From Vibrio sp. Isolate34 (GTDB lineage: Bacteria; Pseudomonadota; Gammaproteobacteria; Enterobacterales; Vibrionaceae): 64,000 bases of DNA. The stretch covers positions 62,001-126,000 of the forward strand of contig NZ_JAKEUO010000004.1 of assembly GCF_022397915.1 (NCBI RefSeq), written 5' to 3'. The notes beneath the pieces were generated by a model. It ran no database searches and was not told where the DNA came from. It saw only the letters and a list, made by a program, of their open reading frames with translations. Positions 28,701 to 37,733 of the stretch are shown here, piece after piece. How positions within the stretch are numbered: position 1 is the first letter of the stretch; each line of letters begins with the position of its first letter. The translations under genes were made by a program, and so were the position numbers.

Positions 28701-29250
28701 CGATTTTTTTTTCTATTTTTAGCAAATTTTTAGATCGTACACCAATTTTTTTAGCCGGAACTCCACCTAATATAGTAAATGGAGTACTGGAGGATTTGAC
28801 TAAGCTCAGTGCGCCGATAACAGTCCCTATATCTAGGTTAACTCCAGGTAGAATTACACTTCCGCTTCCAATTACAACGTGTTTCCCTATGTGTATTGCA
28901 TCACTAATTACATTAGTATATATTGATTCAACTGTTGGGTTGGTCATGAACTCACCTGAATAATCATCATTACTAGAGTAAATAGCTACACGAGAGGAAA
29001 TATTAGAAAAGTCTTCTAAGACAATTGAACCTTTACCAATTAAAGAACTATAAACTGCAATATGTATATTATTACCTATCGTTATACCACCTTTACCTGC
29101 TGACAATACGCAAAAATCATCGATTCTTACATCATTACCTATACTGATGTTTTGTGCTCCATGTATGCTAGCTTTATTAGATATCCTCACATTATTTCCA
29201 ATAGAAACAAAACCAAACTGTTGTAATTCCTCATGAGTTAGAACTGCCAT
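28687..29250 (-). CDS. Hexapeptide-repeat acetyltransferase (VioB-like role)
   Basis: 187 residues built from left-handed beta-helix hexapeptides: ISIGNDVRIDDFCVLSAG, ITIGNNIHIAVYSSLIG, IHIGKHVVIGSGSVILPG, ending in the family tail FTILGGVPAKKIGVRS. Such enzymes use acetyl-CoA to acetylate sugars. It is fused by a TAATG overlap to the aminotransferase upstream, so N-acetylation of the amino sugar made there is the simplest reading, as VioB does for dTDP-viosamine. It could instead O-acetylate the repeat unit. Confidence 0.78.
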   Translation of the reverse strand: MAVLTHEELQQFGFVSIGNNVRISNKASIHGAQNISIGNDVRIDDFCVLSAGKGGITIGNNIHIAVYSSLIGKGSIVLEDFSNISSRVAIYSSNDDYSGEFMTNPTVESIYTNVISDAIHIGKHVVIGSGSVILPGVNLDIGTVIGALSLVKSSSTPFTILGGVPAKKIGVRSKNLLKIEKKIDENR

Positions 29251-30362
29251 TACCTTTTACAATCCCTAATTATTGAGCTAATGAAAAGAATATTATCTTG
29301 TGTAATTTCATGATGAAGCGGCAAACATAAAACTGAACTTGCAACAATTGAAGCATTTTTCAAGTCACCAACTATTCGATATTTATCTGAACAAAAACCA
29401 TTAAAATCTGGTATTAGTGGATAAAAGTACTTTCTTGCAAAGATATTATTATTCTTTAATTTGTTGAATAATTCATCACGACTTATTCCAAATTCTTTCT
29501 CGTCAATTAAAATTGGATAATAAGAATAATTGTGAACAACATTCTTATTTGGCTTCCATACCGTTAATCCATCTAAATCCGACAATTTTTCATCATAACT
29601 CTCTGCAGCTATCTTTCTTTGCTCAATAGCACTATCAATATAATTCAAATTAATTAGACCAAATGCAGATTGAACTTCATTTAGTTTCGCATTAGACCCA
29701 ATCAAACTTAGTGAGGCTTCAGACTCAAAACCAAAGCTTTTGTATTGTTCTAACTTTTCTTTTAATTCACTGCTGTTACAAACAACAGCACCACCTTCAA
29801 CTGTTGAATATGTTTTTGTAGCATGAAAGCTCAAGATAGACATATCACCATAAGTTAGAACTGATTTGTTACTTTCCTGTACTGCAAAGGCATGGGCAGC
29901 ATCATAGATTACTTTAAGGCCATACTTATCAGCAATACTTTGTATTTTTTCGTGGTCACATGGGTTTCCGTATACATGAACAGGCATAATTGCTGTTGTT
30001 TTATCAGTGATAGCCGCCTCAATTAATTCAGGTTTAAGATTAAATGTATAAGGATCAATATCGATAAAAACTGGTTTTAAGCCGCTTAATAAAATTGAAT
30101 TGCTTGTTGCTATAAAACTATAAGGTGTCGTTATCACTTCTCCTTCAAGCTCTAAAACCGTCAAAGCGGCACACAAACCAAGTGTGCCATTAGAGAACAA
30201 ACTCAGATAATCAACACCCAAATATTCACATAACCTAGCTTCAAGTTGATTATGATAGTGACCATTATTTGTTAACCACTTTTTATCCCATATATCCTCT
30301 AGAAGTGGAGTAAGTTCACTTAATGGTGGAAGTAACGGTGTAGTAACTGTAATATTTTTCAT
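29250..30362 (-). CDS. DegT/DnrJ/EryC1 sugar aminotransferase (VioA-like)
   Basis: A 370-residue PLP enzyme. It has the substrate loop LTNNGHYHNQLE, the cofactor-binding SNGTLGLCAAL, VYGNPCDHEKIQ, VIYDAAHAFA and the Schiff-base lysine in SFHATKTYSTVEGGAVV. Family members aminate 4-keto or 3-keto nucleotide sugars using glutamate. RmlA and RmlB are encoded two genes upstream, and no RmlC, RmlD or 3,4-ketoisomerase is seen. The likely substrate is therefore dTDP-4-keto-6-deoxyglucose and the product dTDP-4-amino-4,6-dideoxy-hexose (viosamine if VioA-like, the galacto epimer if WecE-like). Confidence 0.85.
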   Translation of the reverse strand: MKNITVTTPLLPPLSELTPLLEDIWDKKWLTNNGHYHNQLEARLCEYLGVDYLSLFSNGTLGLCAALTVLELEGEVITTPYSFIATSNSILLSGLKPVFIDIDPYTFNLKPELIEAAITDKTTAIMPVHVYGNPCDHEKIQSIADKYGLKVIYDAAHAFAVQESNKSVLTYGDMSILSFHATKTYSTVEGGAVVCNSSELKEKLEQYKSFGFESEASLSLIGSNAKLNEVQSAFGLINLNYIDSAIEQRKIAAESYDEKLSDLDGLTVWKPNKNVVHNYSYYPILIDEKEFGISRDELFNKLKNNNIFARKYFYPLIPDFNGFCSDKYRIVGDLKNASIVASSVLCLPLHHEITQDNILFISSIIRDCKR

Positions 30363-30367
30363 TTAAT

Positions 30368-31801
30368 TTATTCTTTATAAAATCGTGGGTTTATATATTT
30401 AATCAAATCTGCCTGAAAAGTTATCATTGATAAAGCATAAAAAATAATTGAAATCGATACAGCTAACATCAAAGCGATAGAAATATCATCAATTATTATT
30501 GATGAAACGTAATATCCGAAAAAACATGATATTAAAGATATAATCCAAATAGGCAGTAAGGAGTAAATCTGTCTCTTTAATGATAGGTTGGCAATTTTCC
30601 CTGTATAATACGTATTAATAACCAGTGCAATATATGAGTGTATTGTCAATCCAACACACATTGCTTTAATCCCAAGAGGAACAGTTATGAATAATATCAC
30701 GGTGATTAATATTTTTTTTATCACTTCAAGCTTTAAAAATAAATCTGTTCGTCCTTTTACTTGAAGTAGGTTAAGATTAATCGCATGAATTGGGTATAAC
30801 AAAAATCCAACACTCAAAATAGTAACCAATTCTGCAGCCATAGCCCACTCACTACCTAATATTGTAGTAATTAGCCATTCCGCAGTAACAGCAAGCCCAA
30901 AGAGTAATGGAAAAATCACAGCAGCCGCTAACCTTAATGTTAATAAATATGCACTTTCTAGTTGTGTACTATCACCCTGCATTTTACTTAGCATTGGATA
31001 TGTCACTCGTTGAATTATCGAGGTCATTGTTATCGCTGGAACACTTGACACTTGATTGGCCTGAGTGAATTGACCAACTTGCCCGACATTAAAGTATTTA
31101 CCAATTATCACCTGATATATATTCTTATATATAGTATCAAGTATACCTGACAATAATAATTTTGAGCCAAAGTTAAATAAATATCTAAAAGAAAGCAATG
31201 AGAATGCTAGCCTTGGTTTCCAAGGGCAAAAGATGTTTAACATAATAGCATTACAAATACTCATGGTTATAGTTTGAGCAACTAAACTCCATACACCAAA
31301 CTCATTCAATGCAAATATAATTGCAACGAAACTGCTAATAAGTACACTTATAATAGATGCTTTAGCTTGAGTCTTAAAATCCATAGCGATAGTTAACATT
31401 GCTTTTTGAACTATCGTTAGTGAGTTTATGATTATAACTATTGATATAACTTTTGTAAGTGTTATTAGTTCCGGCTGTTTAAAAAACTCTGCAATGGTTT
31501 CGGAAGAGATATATAGTAGCAAGTAGCAAACAAGCGAAGACACTACGTTAAATAAAAATGCTGTAGTAAAATCTTCATCTACTACATCTTTTTTTCTGAT
31601 TAATGCAGACGTAAAGCCACTATCAATTAAAACTTGACTAACCGCTATGAATATAGCAAGCATCCCGATCAAACCAAATGCCTCAGGTCCAAGTAGACGA
31701 GCGAGGTATAACATCACAATTAGTTGCACAAATTGTGTTAATATTCGTTCAATCGCACTCCATTTCAAGCCATTTGCAGTTTTTCTTTTTATACTACTCA
31801 T
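30368..31801 (-). CDS. wzx: Wzx-type lipid-linked oligosaccharide flippase
   Basis: A 477-residue MVF/PST-family transporter with about 12-14 membrane segments. It starts TANGLKWSAIERILTQFVQL, then YLARLLGPEAFGLIGMLAIF, and has FNFGSKLLLSGILDTIYKNI and VTYPMLSKMQGD, which place it near WzxC. It would flip undecaprenyl-diphosphate-linked repeat units to the periplasmic face for Wzy. It lies between rmlA (7 bp upstream) and the aminotransferase (5 bp downstream). Confidence 0.9.
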   Translation of the reverse strand: MSSIKRKTANGLKWSAIERILTQFVQLIVMLYLARLLGPEAFGLIGMLAIFIAVSQVLIDSGFTSALIRKKDVVDEDFTTAFLFNVVSSLVCYLLLYISSETIAEFFKQPELITLTKVISIVIIINSLTIVQKAMLTIAMDFKTQAKASIISVLISSFVAIIFALNEFGVWSLVAQTITMSICNAIMLNIFCPWKPRLAFSLLSFRYLFNFGSKLLLSGILDTIYKNIYQVIIGKYFNVGQVGQFTQANQVSSVPAITMTSIIQRVTYPMLSKMQGDSTQLESAYLLTLRLAAAVIFPLLFGLAVTAEWLITTILGSEWAMAAELVTILSVGFLLYPIHAINLNLLQVKGRTDLFLKLEVIKKILITVILFITVPLGIKAMCVGLTIHSYIALVINTYYTGKIANLSLKRQIYSLLPIWIISLISCFFGYYVSSIIIDDISIALMLAVSISIIFYALSMITFQADLIKYINPRFYKE

Positions 31802-31808
31802 TTTTCAC

Positions 31809-32681
31809 TTACTTCATTAGCGATAGTATATATTGACCATATGAGTTCTTCCTCATTAATTCACCACGTTCTTTGAATATCTCTGCTGTTATCCAGCCTT
31901 GATTAAAGGCTATCTCCTCTAGACAAGCGATTTTAAACCCTTGCCTTTTCTCAATTGTCTCTACAAATTGAGCAGCTTCAAGCAAGCTTTCATGCGTTCC
32001 GGTATCTAACCAAGCGTACCCTCGGCCAAGCATTTCTACGTTAAGCTTGCCTTTATTAAGATACATTTCATTTAACGTAGTGATCTCTAACTCACCTCGT
32101 TCTGAGGGTTTAACTTTTTTGGCTAGCTCAATCACCTGATTGTCATAGAAATAAAGGCCAGTCACAGCATAATGACTCTTCGGTTGGCGCGGTTTCTCTT
32201 CAATAGAGATTGCCTTTCTATTTCTGTCAAACTCAACCACCCCAAAACGCTCAGGGTCTTTGACTTGATAACCAAATACCGTGGCTCCTTCCCCTTTTTT
32301 AGCATTCTCAACCGCACTGTTTAATTTTGGAGTAAAGTTCTGCCCCCAAAAAATATTGTCGCCTAGAACTAAACAAACTGAATCATTTCCAATAAAATCT
32401 TCACCGATAATAAATGCTTGTGCTAATCCTTCAGGCTTTGGTTGAACCGCATACTCAAGCGATATACCAAATTGACTACCATCACCGAGTAAACGTCTGA
32501 AGCTCTCTTGGTCTTCTGGTGTCGTAATAATAAGCACTTCACGAATACCCGCCAGCATCAGAACTGATAACGGATAATAAATCATAGGTTTATCATAAAC
32601 GGGCAATAATTGCTTGGATACGCCCATAGTGATTGGGTATAAACGTGTACCGGAGCCGCCCGCTAATACAATACCTTTCAT
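31809..32681 (-). CDS. rmlA: Glucose-1-phosphate thymidylyltransferase
   Basis: A 290-residue nucleotidyltransferase. It has [20 protein letters not shown] (residues 3-22) with the catalytic [27 protein letters not shown] and the late [13 protein letters not shown]. It couples glucose-1-phosphate and dTTP to dTDP-glucose, the substrate of RmlB. It overlaps the rmlB stop by one base (TAATG), so the pair is translationally coupled. Confidence 0.97.
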   Translation of the reverse strand: MKGIVLAGGSGTRLYPITMGVSKQLLPVYDKPMIYYPLSVLMLAGIREVLIITTPEDQESFRRLLGDGSQFGISLEYAVQPKPEGLAQAFIIGEDFIGNDSVCLVLGDNIFWGQNFTPKLNSAVENAKKGEGATVFGYQVKDPERFGVVEFDRNRKAISIEEKPRQPKSHYAVTGLYFYDNQVIELAKKVKPSERGELEITTLNEMYLNKGKLNVEMLGRGYAWLDTGTHESLLEAAQFVETIEKRQGFKIACLEEIAFNQGWITAEIFKERGELMRKNSYGQYILSLMK

Positions 32682-33778
32682 TATTTACTTTCCTTAGTTT
32701 CCGTTGACTCAACGCCTAGGCGCTCACGTTGGTAGCTGCCATCTTGTACATTTTGACACCATGCTGAGTTATCTAAATACCATTGCACCGTTTTACGTAG
32801 CCCTGTTTCAAATGTCTCTTCTGGCGTCCAATCTAGTTCACGCTGCATTTTAGATGAATCAATCGCGTAACGGCGATCATGCCCCGGGCGGTCTTGAACG
32901 TACGTAATTTGCTCTGTATACTTCGAATCTTTCGGTACTAGAGTATCTAGGATGTCGCAAATTGTATTCACGACTTCAAGGTTTTTCTTCTCGTTGTGAC
33001 CACCGATGTTGTAGGTCTCGCCTACTTTCCCTTCCGTCACCACTTTATAGAGTGCGCGGGCGTGGTCTTCGACAAACAGCCAGTCACGGATTTGGTCGCC
33101 TTTTCCATAAATAGGCAAATCTTTGCCTTCTAGCGCATTAAGGATAACCAGTGGGATCAGCTTTTCAGGGAAATGATAGGGGCCGTAGTTGTTTGAGCAA
33201 TTCGTTACCATCGTTGGTAAGCCATAAGTACGCAACCATGCACGCACTAAATGGTCACTCGAAGCTTTTGATGCTGAGTATGGACTTGATGGCTCATACG
33301 AGGTTGTCTCTAAGAACATTGGCAGGTCGGTACCACTTTCCACTTCATCAGGATGTGGAAGATCACCGTACACTTCATCAGTAGAGATATGATGGAAGCG
33401 AAACTCTGCTTTTGCAGATTCTTCTAGCGTATTCCAATACTCGCGAGTCGCTTCTAACAGAGTATAAGTACCGACAATATTGGTCTCGATAAACGCCGCT
33501 GGGCCTGTGATTGAGCGGTCAACATGCGACTCCGCTGCAAGGTGCATCACCGCATCCGGTTTATGCTCGGCAAAAACTCGACCTAACTCTGTACGATTGC
33601 AGATATCGACTTGTTCAAACGAATAACGTTCAGACGAATCCACCTCGACAAGAGACTCTAAATTACCAGCATAAGTGAGCTTATCAACGTTAACCACGCT
33701 GTCAGATGTGTTCTTGATGATGTGACGAATAACAGCTGAGCCGATAAAACCAGCACCACCAGTGACGAGGATTTTCAT
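32681..33778 (-). CDS. rmlB: dTDP-glucose 4,6-dehydratase
   Basis: A 365-residue extended SDR enzyme. It has [15 protein letters not shown] (6-20), [11 protein letters not shown], the catalytic [10 protein letters not shown] with the T-D-E triad, and [12 protein letters not shown] carrying Tyr and Lys. It converts dTDP-glucose to dTDP-4-keto-6-deoxyglucose. It is the first gene after the ops/JUMPstart leader at 34030 and so heads the long minus-strand antigen operon. The absence of rmlC and rmlD from the window argues against dTDP-rhamnose and for an amino sugar. Confidence 0.97.
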   Translation of the reverse strand: MKILVTGGAGFIGSAVIRHIIKNTSDSVVNVDKLTYAGNLESLVEVDSSERYSFEQVDICNRTELGRVFAEHKPDAVMHLAAESHVDRSITGPAAFIETNIVGTYTLLEATREYWNTLEESAKAEFRFHHISTDEVYGDLPHPDEVESGTDLPMFLETTSYEPSSPYSASKASSDHLVRAWLRTYGLPTMVTNCSNNYGPYHFPEKLIPLVILNALEGKDLPIYGKGDQIRDWLFVEDHARALYKVVTEGKVGETYNIGGHNEKKNLEVVNTICDILDTLVPKDSKYTEQITYVQDRPGHDRRYAIDSSKMQRELDWTPEETFETGLRKTVQWYLDNSAWCQNVQDGSYQRERLGVESTETKESK

Positions 33779-34181
33779 AGTTTTCTCTTGTAGTATTATG
33801 TTTAGAACAACTCACGAACGTGAAGATGCTGTTTATTTTTGAACAAAAAATCAAAATTTCACCTCAGCGTTAAAAACGCACTGAGACACTTTTTATTCAT
33901 TTTGAGACAGTCTATTTTCGACAATCCCTTGTAAAACCTTGGTTTTGCTAATTTTTTAGAAACCGCCCTAATAGGGCCGCGAAACGTTTTTACGCCTTTT
34001 GCCTTGCCTTGCCTTCCATCCGTATTTGGATACGCTACCGCCCTTAGGTTTGGCTCCTAAAGGCAATAGTAACAAGTTGTTCGCTTTATGCGGTTTTTAT
34101 ACGCTTTTAAATACGCAGCGTATTCTAGCAAAGTCAGTGCATATTAACCAGTTTGAAAACTGTCCTTTCCTACCACGAATT
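33779..34181 (-). other. Leader region of the rmlB antigen operon
   Basis: A 403-bp stretch without a gene, between rmlB and the 106-residue protein gene. Besides the ops element it has a perfect 15-bp palindrome AATACGCAGCGTATT at 34110-34124 and GC-rich short repeats (TTGCCTTGCC) at 34000-34016. The length and ops site fit an untranslated leader transcribed from a promoter near 34100-34200. Confidence 0.5.
34030..34064 (-). promoter_or_regulatory. RfaH ops element / JUMPstart upstream of rmlB
   Basis: On the minus strand GGGCGGTAGCGTATCC has its core GGCGGTAGCGT at 34042-34032, preceded by a JUMPstart-like TTTAGGAGCC. In other Gammaproteobacteria this site pauses RNA polymerase and recruits RfaH, which suppresses termination in long polysaccharide operons. 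It lies about 250 bp upstream of rmlB. Confidence 0.85.
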
Positions 34182-34502
34182 TCACAAAGCGTTCACCCAC
34201 CGCACGCATTGTACGTCGTGTAGGAACTGAGTGCCTATGAAGTAGCGGTTTTCTTGTGCTGTCTCGCAATAGCGCTTTTCTATATCAATGAAAATATTGC
34301 CGTTTCGGTATAACGAGACAAAGCTTGGGTTGTTGTTTACCGCCAAAAGTTCTTTAATTTCTGTGCGTGTTAACCCTTGTGGGTAATGCTTAACAAGCAA
34401 GGTCAAAAACTCGCCAATGCGCCCTTCCACTCGCGCTATCTCTTTTGCCAAAATGGTGGCTTTTTCTTCCGTTGTCAGTTTTTTTAGGCTGCTATCGTCC
34501 AT
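34182..34502 (-). CDS. Small hypothetical protein, possible winged-helix
   Basis: 106 residues. A well-placed GGAGAGGG precedes the ATG at 34502. The N-terminal half is helical and charged (TTEEKATILAKEIARVEGRI). The middle (LTRTEIKELLAVNNNPSFVS) reads like an HTH, followed by YRNGNIFIDIEKRYCET, which could be the wing. It follows the replication-type protein gene by 114 bp on the same strand and precedes the rmlB leader. Probably a DNA-binding accessory protein of the phage-like island. No family recognised. Confidence 0.5.
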   Translation of the reverse strand: MDDSSLKKLTTEEKATILAKEIARVEGRIGEFLTLLVKHYPQGLTRTEIKELLAVNNNPSFVSLYRNGNIFIDIEKRYCETAQENRYFIGTQFLHDVQCVRWVNAL

Positions 34503-34616
34503 GTTGCCCTCTCCCTAATTCTACTTTTGTCTCTTGACGTTTTTTGTCTGTTTTCGTTTTTGATTTACCCAAGCGATTGCTCAGCTTTGCTTTTGGTCGT
34601 CTGAATAATCGAATGG

Positions 34617-35696
34617 TCACTGCTTAGAATCAGCACTCGACGACTTGGATTGAACTAGGGCCTTGATACGCGCTTCAAACGGGTTAGTGGTGCTTTTGGC
34701 TTTGTAGTCCGCTAACGCCTGAGTAACAGGTGTCGGTTGTTGTGACTCCACTGGCTTAGCAAATTGCTTAGGGTTTGCTGTTGCTCCTGATTTTTCCGCC
34801 TTGCGGGATTTGGCTGATGCAGAAGCGCTTGTTGGTTTACTCGCCCCTGTTTGTTTAAAGGTGGGTGATGCTCCCTGCTCAGTATTGGTTTGAGTCTTGA
34901 TTTGGGCCTTGGCTTTGGCGCTTCTTCTTAGCCAACCATTCACAAAGTGGCCAATGTGCTCAAAAGGCTTGCGCTTGTCGGGGTTGATGTACAGCCACGT
35001 TTGCATGGCATGCAGTTCTTGCAGCACATCTAACTTTGGGTAGGTGCGTTCTAAGATTTTGTAGAACTCATGATAAATGGGCGCGTTACCTTCTTTGGTG
35101 AGCAGGTGAATCACGGCTTCGTTCTGTTGGCTTGTTGGTTTTGCCCCCTTGGCTGGAGGTATCGCTAGCTCTTTTTCAAAGGATCGTGCTGCTTCAAGAG
35201 GCGGCTCAGCTTCAAGAGTCGGAGCCGTTTCAAGTGCCTTTTCTGCTTCAACGACTGGGTGTGTTTCAACAGTAATGTCTGTTTTATGTTCTTTATGAAA
35301 GATTATGTGTGACAGGTGATCACTCTCCGTGTTGGATCTTGAGTCACCCAGGGGAGTGTCTGAATGGTCTGTTTGGTCTAAACCTCTATCTGCTTGGTTT
35401 AAATCGGCCTGTTCAATGTGGCAACCACCGGGCAGGCGTAGCTGATAGATATTGCTGCGCTGGCGTCCTGAATCGTCAAACCGCTTTATCCGCTTCACAA
35501 ACCCTTGCTTTTCAAGTTCGTTAACGTGTCGTTTAACGGTTCTTACCGACACTTCGCAATATTGCGCTAAATAATTTAAGGAAGGGAAACACACGCCACG
35601 CGCGTCGGCATTATCCGCCAACTTTAAGAGCACCAACTTGCTGATAGGCGAACCGGTTTTCATCGGCATAAAAGAGAGAATAAGAGAAACACACAT
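34617..35696 (-). CDS. Phage/plasmid replication-type HTH protein
   Basis: 359 residues with AAGGAG seven bases before the ATG at 35696. Residues 12-80 (SPISKLVLLKLADNADARGV, CFPSLNYLAQYCEVSVRTVK, RHVNELEKQGFVKR) form the winged HTH found at the N terminus of phage replication O-like proteins and some plasmid initiators. Residues 140-180 are a low-complexity Glu/Ala/Pro stretch with repeated LEAE/LEAA units. The C-terminal third is Lys/Ser/Thr-rich. No helicase-loader or primase motif was seen, so it may be a regulator rather than an initiator. It is divergent from the 129-residue protein gene. Confidence 0.65.
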   Translation of the reverse strand: MCVSLILSFMPMKTGSPISKLVLLKLADNADARGVCFPSLNYLAQYCEVSVRTVKRHVNELEKQGFVKRIKRFDDSGRQRSNIYQLRLPGGCHIEQADLNQADRGLDQTDHSDTPLGDSRSNTESDHLSHIIFHKEHKTDITVETHPVVEAEKALETAPTLEAEPPLEAARSFEKELAIPPAKGAKPTSQQNEAVIHLLTKEGNAPIYHEFYKILERTYPKLDVLQELHAMQTWLYINPDKRKPFEHIGHFVNGWLRRSAKAKAQIKTQTNTEQGASPTFKQTGASKPTSASASAKSRKAEKSGATANPKQFAKPVESQQPTPVTQALADYKAKSTTNPFEARIKALVQSKSSSADSKQ

Positions 35697-35984
35697 GAAT
35701 AACGCTCCTTGTTAGCTGGTCATTCCTATAACGGGCTATTGACATAAAAGAGCATTAACACCACTTTTTTATGCATTAGGGGCAACAGTGAGGCGGGATA
35801 AAAAGTAACAAAAAGTGTTTTTCCTGCTCACTCTCATCAATATGCAACAAGAGCAGTACCAAAACTGATAACCTTCGAAGCACCTCTCACTTTTCTGTGT
35901 TCCTCCGTTTTCGCGTTATTACCGCCAACCCCAATCAAGAATGTTGAAGTACATTGCCTTCCCCATACAGCAATAAGGTGATGA

Positions 35985-36374
35985 ATGAAGGCGATAGTTT
36001 CTCTTTTTATTTCAGCGTATCAACCCGCAATGGCGAGCATCGAGTGCCGTGCTCGCTCCGTTAATCAATCACGCCAACCATTGTTGTGTGATGAGCAACG
36101 TTTTGAAGATGCTCGCTATGAGGATATTTGTTGGATGATCAGCCGAGCACGGCGCGCTCAACCACTGGGTTATTACGTGATGTATTTACGTTATGTCGGC
36201 TACCACTCAGGTTATGCAAAAACTGTAGCAACCCGTTTGCGACAACACATCGCACTGCACCCTAATTTAAAAGAATCGTTATCAACGCCTTTAATCACTT
36301 GGTTACAACAACACGAGGATTTATTTTGTCAAACACTCCACCAGCAACTGATCGAGTTCCACACCAACCATTAG
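35985..36374 (+). CDS. Hypothetical protein of the phage-like island
   Basis: 129 residues, AAGGTG just ahead of the ATG. Distinctive stretch ICWMISRARRAQPLGYYVMY, then LRYVGYHSGYAKTVATRLRQ, rich in Arg and Tyr, with a helical C terminus. No signal peptide or membrane segment. The last 49 bp overlap the start of the amidase gene in another frame, which suggests coupled expression. No family recognised. Position ahead of an endolysin and holin hints at phage origin. Confidence 0.5.
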   Translation: MKAIVSLFISAYQPAMASIECRARSVNQSRQPLLCDEQRFEDARYEDICWMISRARRAQPLGYYVMYLRYVGYHSGYAKTVATRLRQHIALHPNLKESLSTPLITWLQQHEDLFCQTLHQQLIEFHTNH

Positions 36375-36913
36375 AGGCTTCTGCTGATTCACAAGAGCAG
36401 GCTGACTCGGAAAAGCGAAGCCCTTCGTTAGAGCCTTGTTTTTCGCTTTCGCCCTATTCCTTTAGCCTGGTTTCGGTTTTAATCCGTTTGCCTCATTATC
36501 CGGCATTCTCATTTATTACAGTGCATTGCAGCGCCACACCGCCAGACCAAGATGTTCACGTCGCCGATATTCGCCGATGGCATAAAAAGAAAGGCTGGCG
36601 CGATGTGGGGTACCACTTTGTGATTCGTCGCAATGGGGATGTCGAACTGGGCAGGCCGCTGTCGCAAACCGGCGCGCATGTGAAAGGGCACAACAAGGAC
36701 AATATTGGGGTTTGTCTGGTCGGTGGTTGTAATGCCGAACTGCAACCAGAAGACAACTTCACGCTTGCGCAGCGTAAGGCGCTGTTTGGTTTGATGGCTG
36801 CACTGCAAGAGCAGTTTTTGATTTCAGATGAGAATGTTAAGGGGCATAAAGATTGGGGCGTGAATAAGGCGTGTCCGGTTATGGTTTTAAAAACAGATAC
36901 GGGATGCGAGTAA
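36326..36913 (+). CDS. N-acetylmuramoyl-L-alanine amidase (phage endolysin type)
   Basis: 195 residues if started at TTG 36326, which has GAGGA upstream (a TTG at 36299 is the alternative). After a poorly conserved ~55-residue N-terminal region comes an Amidase_2/T7-lysozyme-like domain: FITVHCSATP with the first zinc His, IRRWHKKKGWRDVGYHFVIR, AHVKGHNKDNIGVCLVGG and GHKDWGVNKACP with the last zinc ligands. It cuts the amide between MurNAc and the stem peptide. There is no clear signal peptide, which fits a holin-dependent endolysin. The tail LKTDTGCE and stop come from a copy of the dispersed intergenic repeat. Confidence 0.82.
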   Translation: MSNTPPATDRVPHQPLEASADSQEQADSEKRSPSLEPCFSLSPYSFSLVSVLIRLPHYPAFSFITVHCSATPPDQDVHVADIRRWHKKKGWRDVGYHFVIRRNGDVELGRPLSQTGAHVKGHNKDNIGVCLVGGCNAELQPEDNFTLAQRKALFGLMAALQEQFLISDENVKGHKDWGVNKACPVMVLKTDTGCE

Positions 36914-36985
36914 ACGAGATGCGAAGAGACTAAAAGCAGATGCGAGTGACGAGTAAACGGGATACTAAGAGCTTGAAGAGCAGTT
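36890..36985 (+). repeat. Two tandem copies of the dispersed 'GATGCGAGTAACGAG' repeat
   Basis: ACAGATACGGGATGCGAGTA followed by AACGAGATGCGAAGAG, then a second GCAGATGCGAGTGACGAGTA with AACGGGATACTAAGAGC. The first copy overlaps and terminates the amidase gene. Confidence 0.75.
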
Positions 36986-37013
36986 GCGAAAAGTGAGGAC
37001 AATAAAGTGAGAG

Positions 37014-37213
37014 TGGTGCTTTTAGCTCCTCCCCTTTATCACGATTGTTACTTGTGTAAAAAATATCAATATAAGGGGAGGCTGGGAGGGGTTGGTTAGG
37101 CATGAGCTAGCAACCCCCTCTAACTCCCCCTTTTATTAACATCACCAATCACAATAGTCCGGTGTTCAAGGGGGAGGACAAAAAGCTAAGTCTTCGAATA
37201 ATTTGAAGTGCAG
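37014..37213 (+). repeat. 200-bp direct repeat, copy A (MITE-like)
   Basis: Nearly identical to 37734-37932, offset by 720 bp, with one single-base indel and scattered substitutions. Inside are the mutually complementary CTCCTCCCCTTTAT / ATAAGGGGAG and AGGGGTTG / CAACCCCCT blocks. Imperfect inverted ends (GCTTTTAGCTCCTCCCC at 37018 versus the complement of GGGGGAGGACAAAAAGC ending 37186) suggest a non-autonomous mobile repeat. No ORF. Confidence 0.85.
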
Positions 37214-37338
37214 ATGTGGGATTCGAAGAGACTAAAATCAGATTCCAGATACTTCGTTCCTCGCCTCTAAAGCAACAGAATGGCGGACGAGAAAGGCGAG
37301 AAAGGCGGTATATAACCATTAATCAACCAAGGGGCAGT

Positions 37339-37674
37339 ATGACATTGTTCGGGAGAATATTCGGGAGCCAGTCTTCCATTAACAAAGGGTTAGATGCACT
37401 CACCAACACAGGAGATGCGATGTTTTTTACTGATGAAGAAAAAGCGAAGCACAAACTGGCACTGCTTAAAGCATATGAACCTTTTAAGTTAGTACAGCGC
37501 TACATTGTGTTGTTGTTCACCATTCCTTATGTGGCACTGCATGTCATGGTAATTTTGGGTTGTATGCACGGCTACGATTGGAAGCCGTTGGGGGAAATGA
37601 CCAATGAAGCGTTTGGTTATCCGGTGTTAGCGGCAATTGGTTTGTATTTAACAGGCGGGGTTGTGAAGAAGTAG
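37339..37674 (+). CDS. Holin-like membrane protein
   Basis: 111 residues from MTLFGRIFGSQSSINKGLDA, with AAGGGGC ahead of the ATG at 37339. An amphipathic N terminus (FFTDEEKAKHKLALLKAYEP) is followed by hydrophobic segments at about 58-80 (YIVLLFTIPYVALHVMVILG) and 92-110 (FGYPVLAAIGLYLTGGVV) and a basic end. The FFTxEEKA helix before the membrane part resembles the three-TM holins of phages and gene-transfer agents. A holin would release the amidase encoded just upstream. The gene sits exactly between the two 200-bp direct repeats. Confidence 0.6.
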   Translation: MTLFGRIFGSQSSINKGLDALTNTGDAMFFTDEEKAKHKLALLKAYEPFKLVQRYIVLLFTIPYVALHVMVILGCMHGYDWKPLGEMTNEAFGYPVLAAIGLYLTGGVVKK

Positions 37675-37733
37675 AAGAGCAGATGCGAGTAGCGAGTAAA
37701 CGGGATGCGAAAAGCGAAAAGAGCAGATTTGAA
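37675..37733 (+). repeat. Copy of dispersed 'GATGCGAGTAACGAG' repeat
   Basis: AGAGCAGATGCGAGTAGCGA followed by GTAAACGGGATGCGAAAAGC, directly after the holin stop. Confidence 0.75.

Noticed and set aside
28687..33778. dTDP-rhamnose pathway
   Set aside because: rmlA and rmlB are present but rmlC and rmlD are not, and an aminotransferase and acetyltransferase take their place.
36556..37002. 148-codon frame antisense to the amidase
   Set aside because: Mirrors the amidase codons and the repeat; no start signal or family features.
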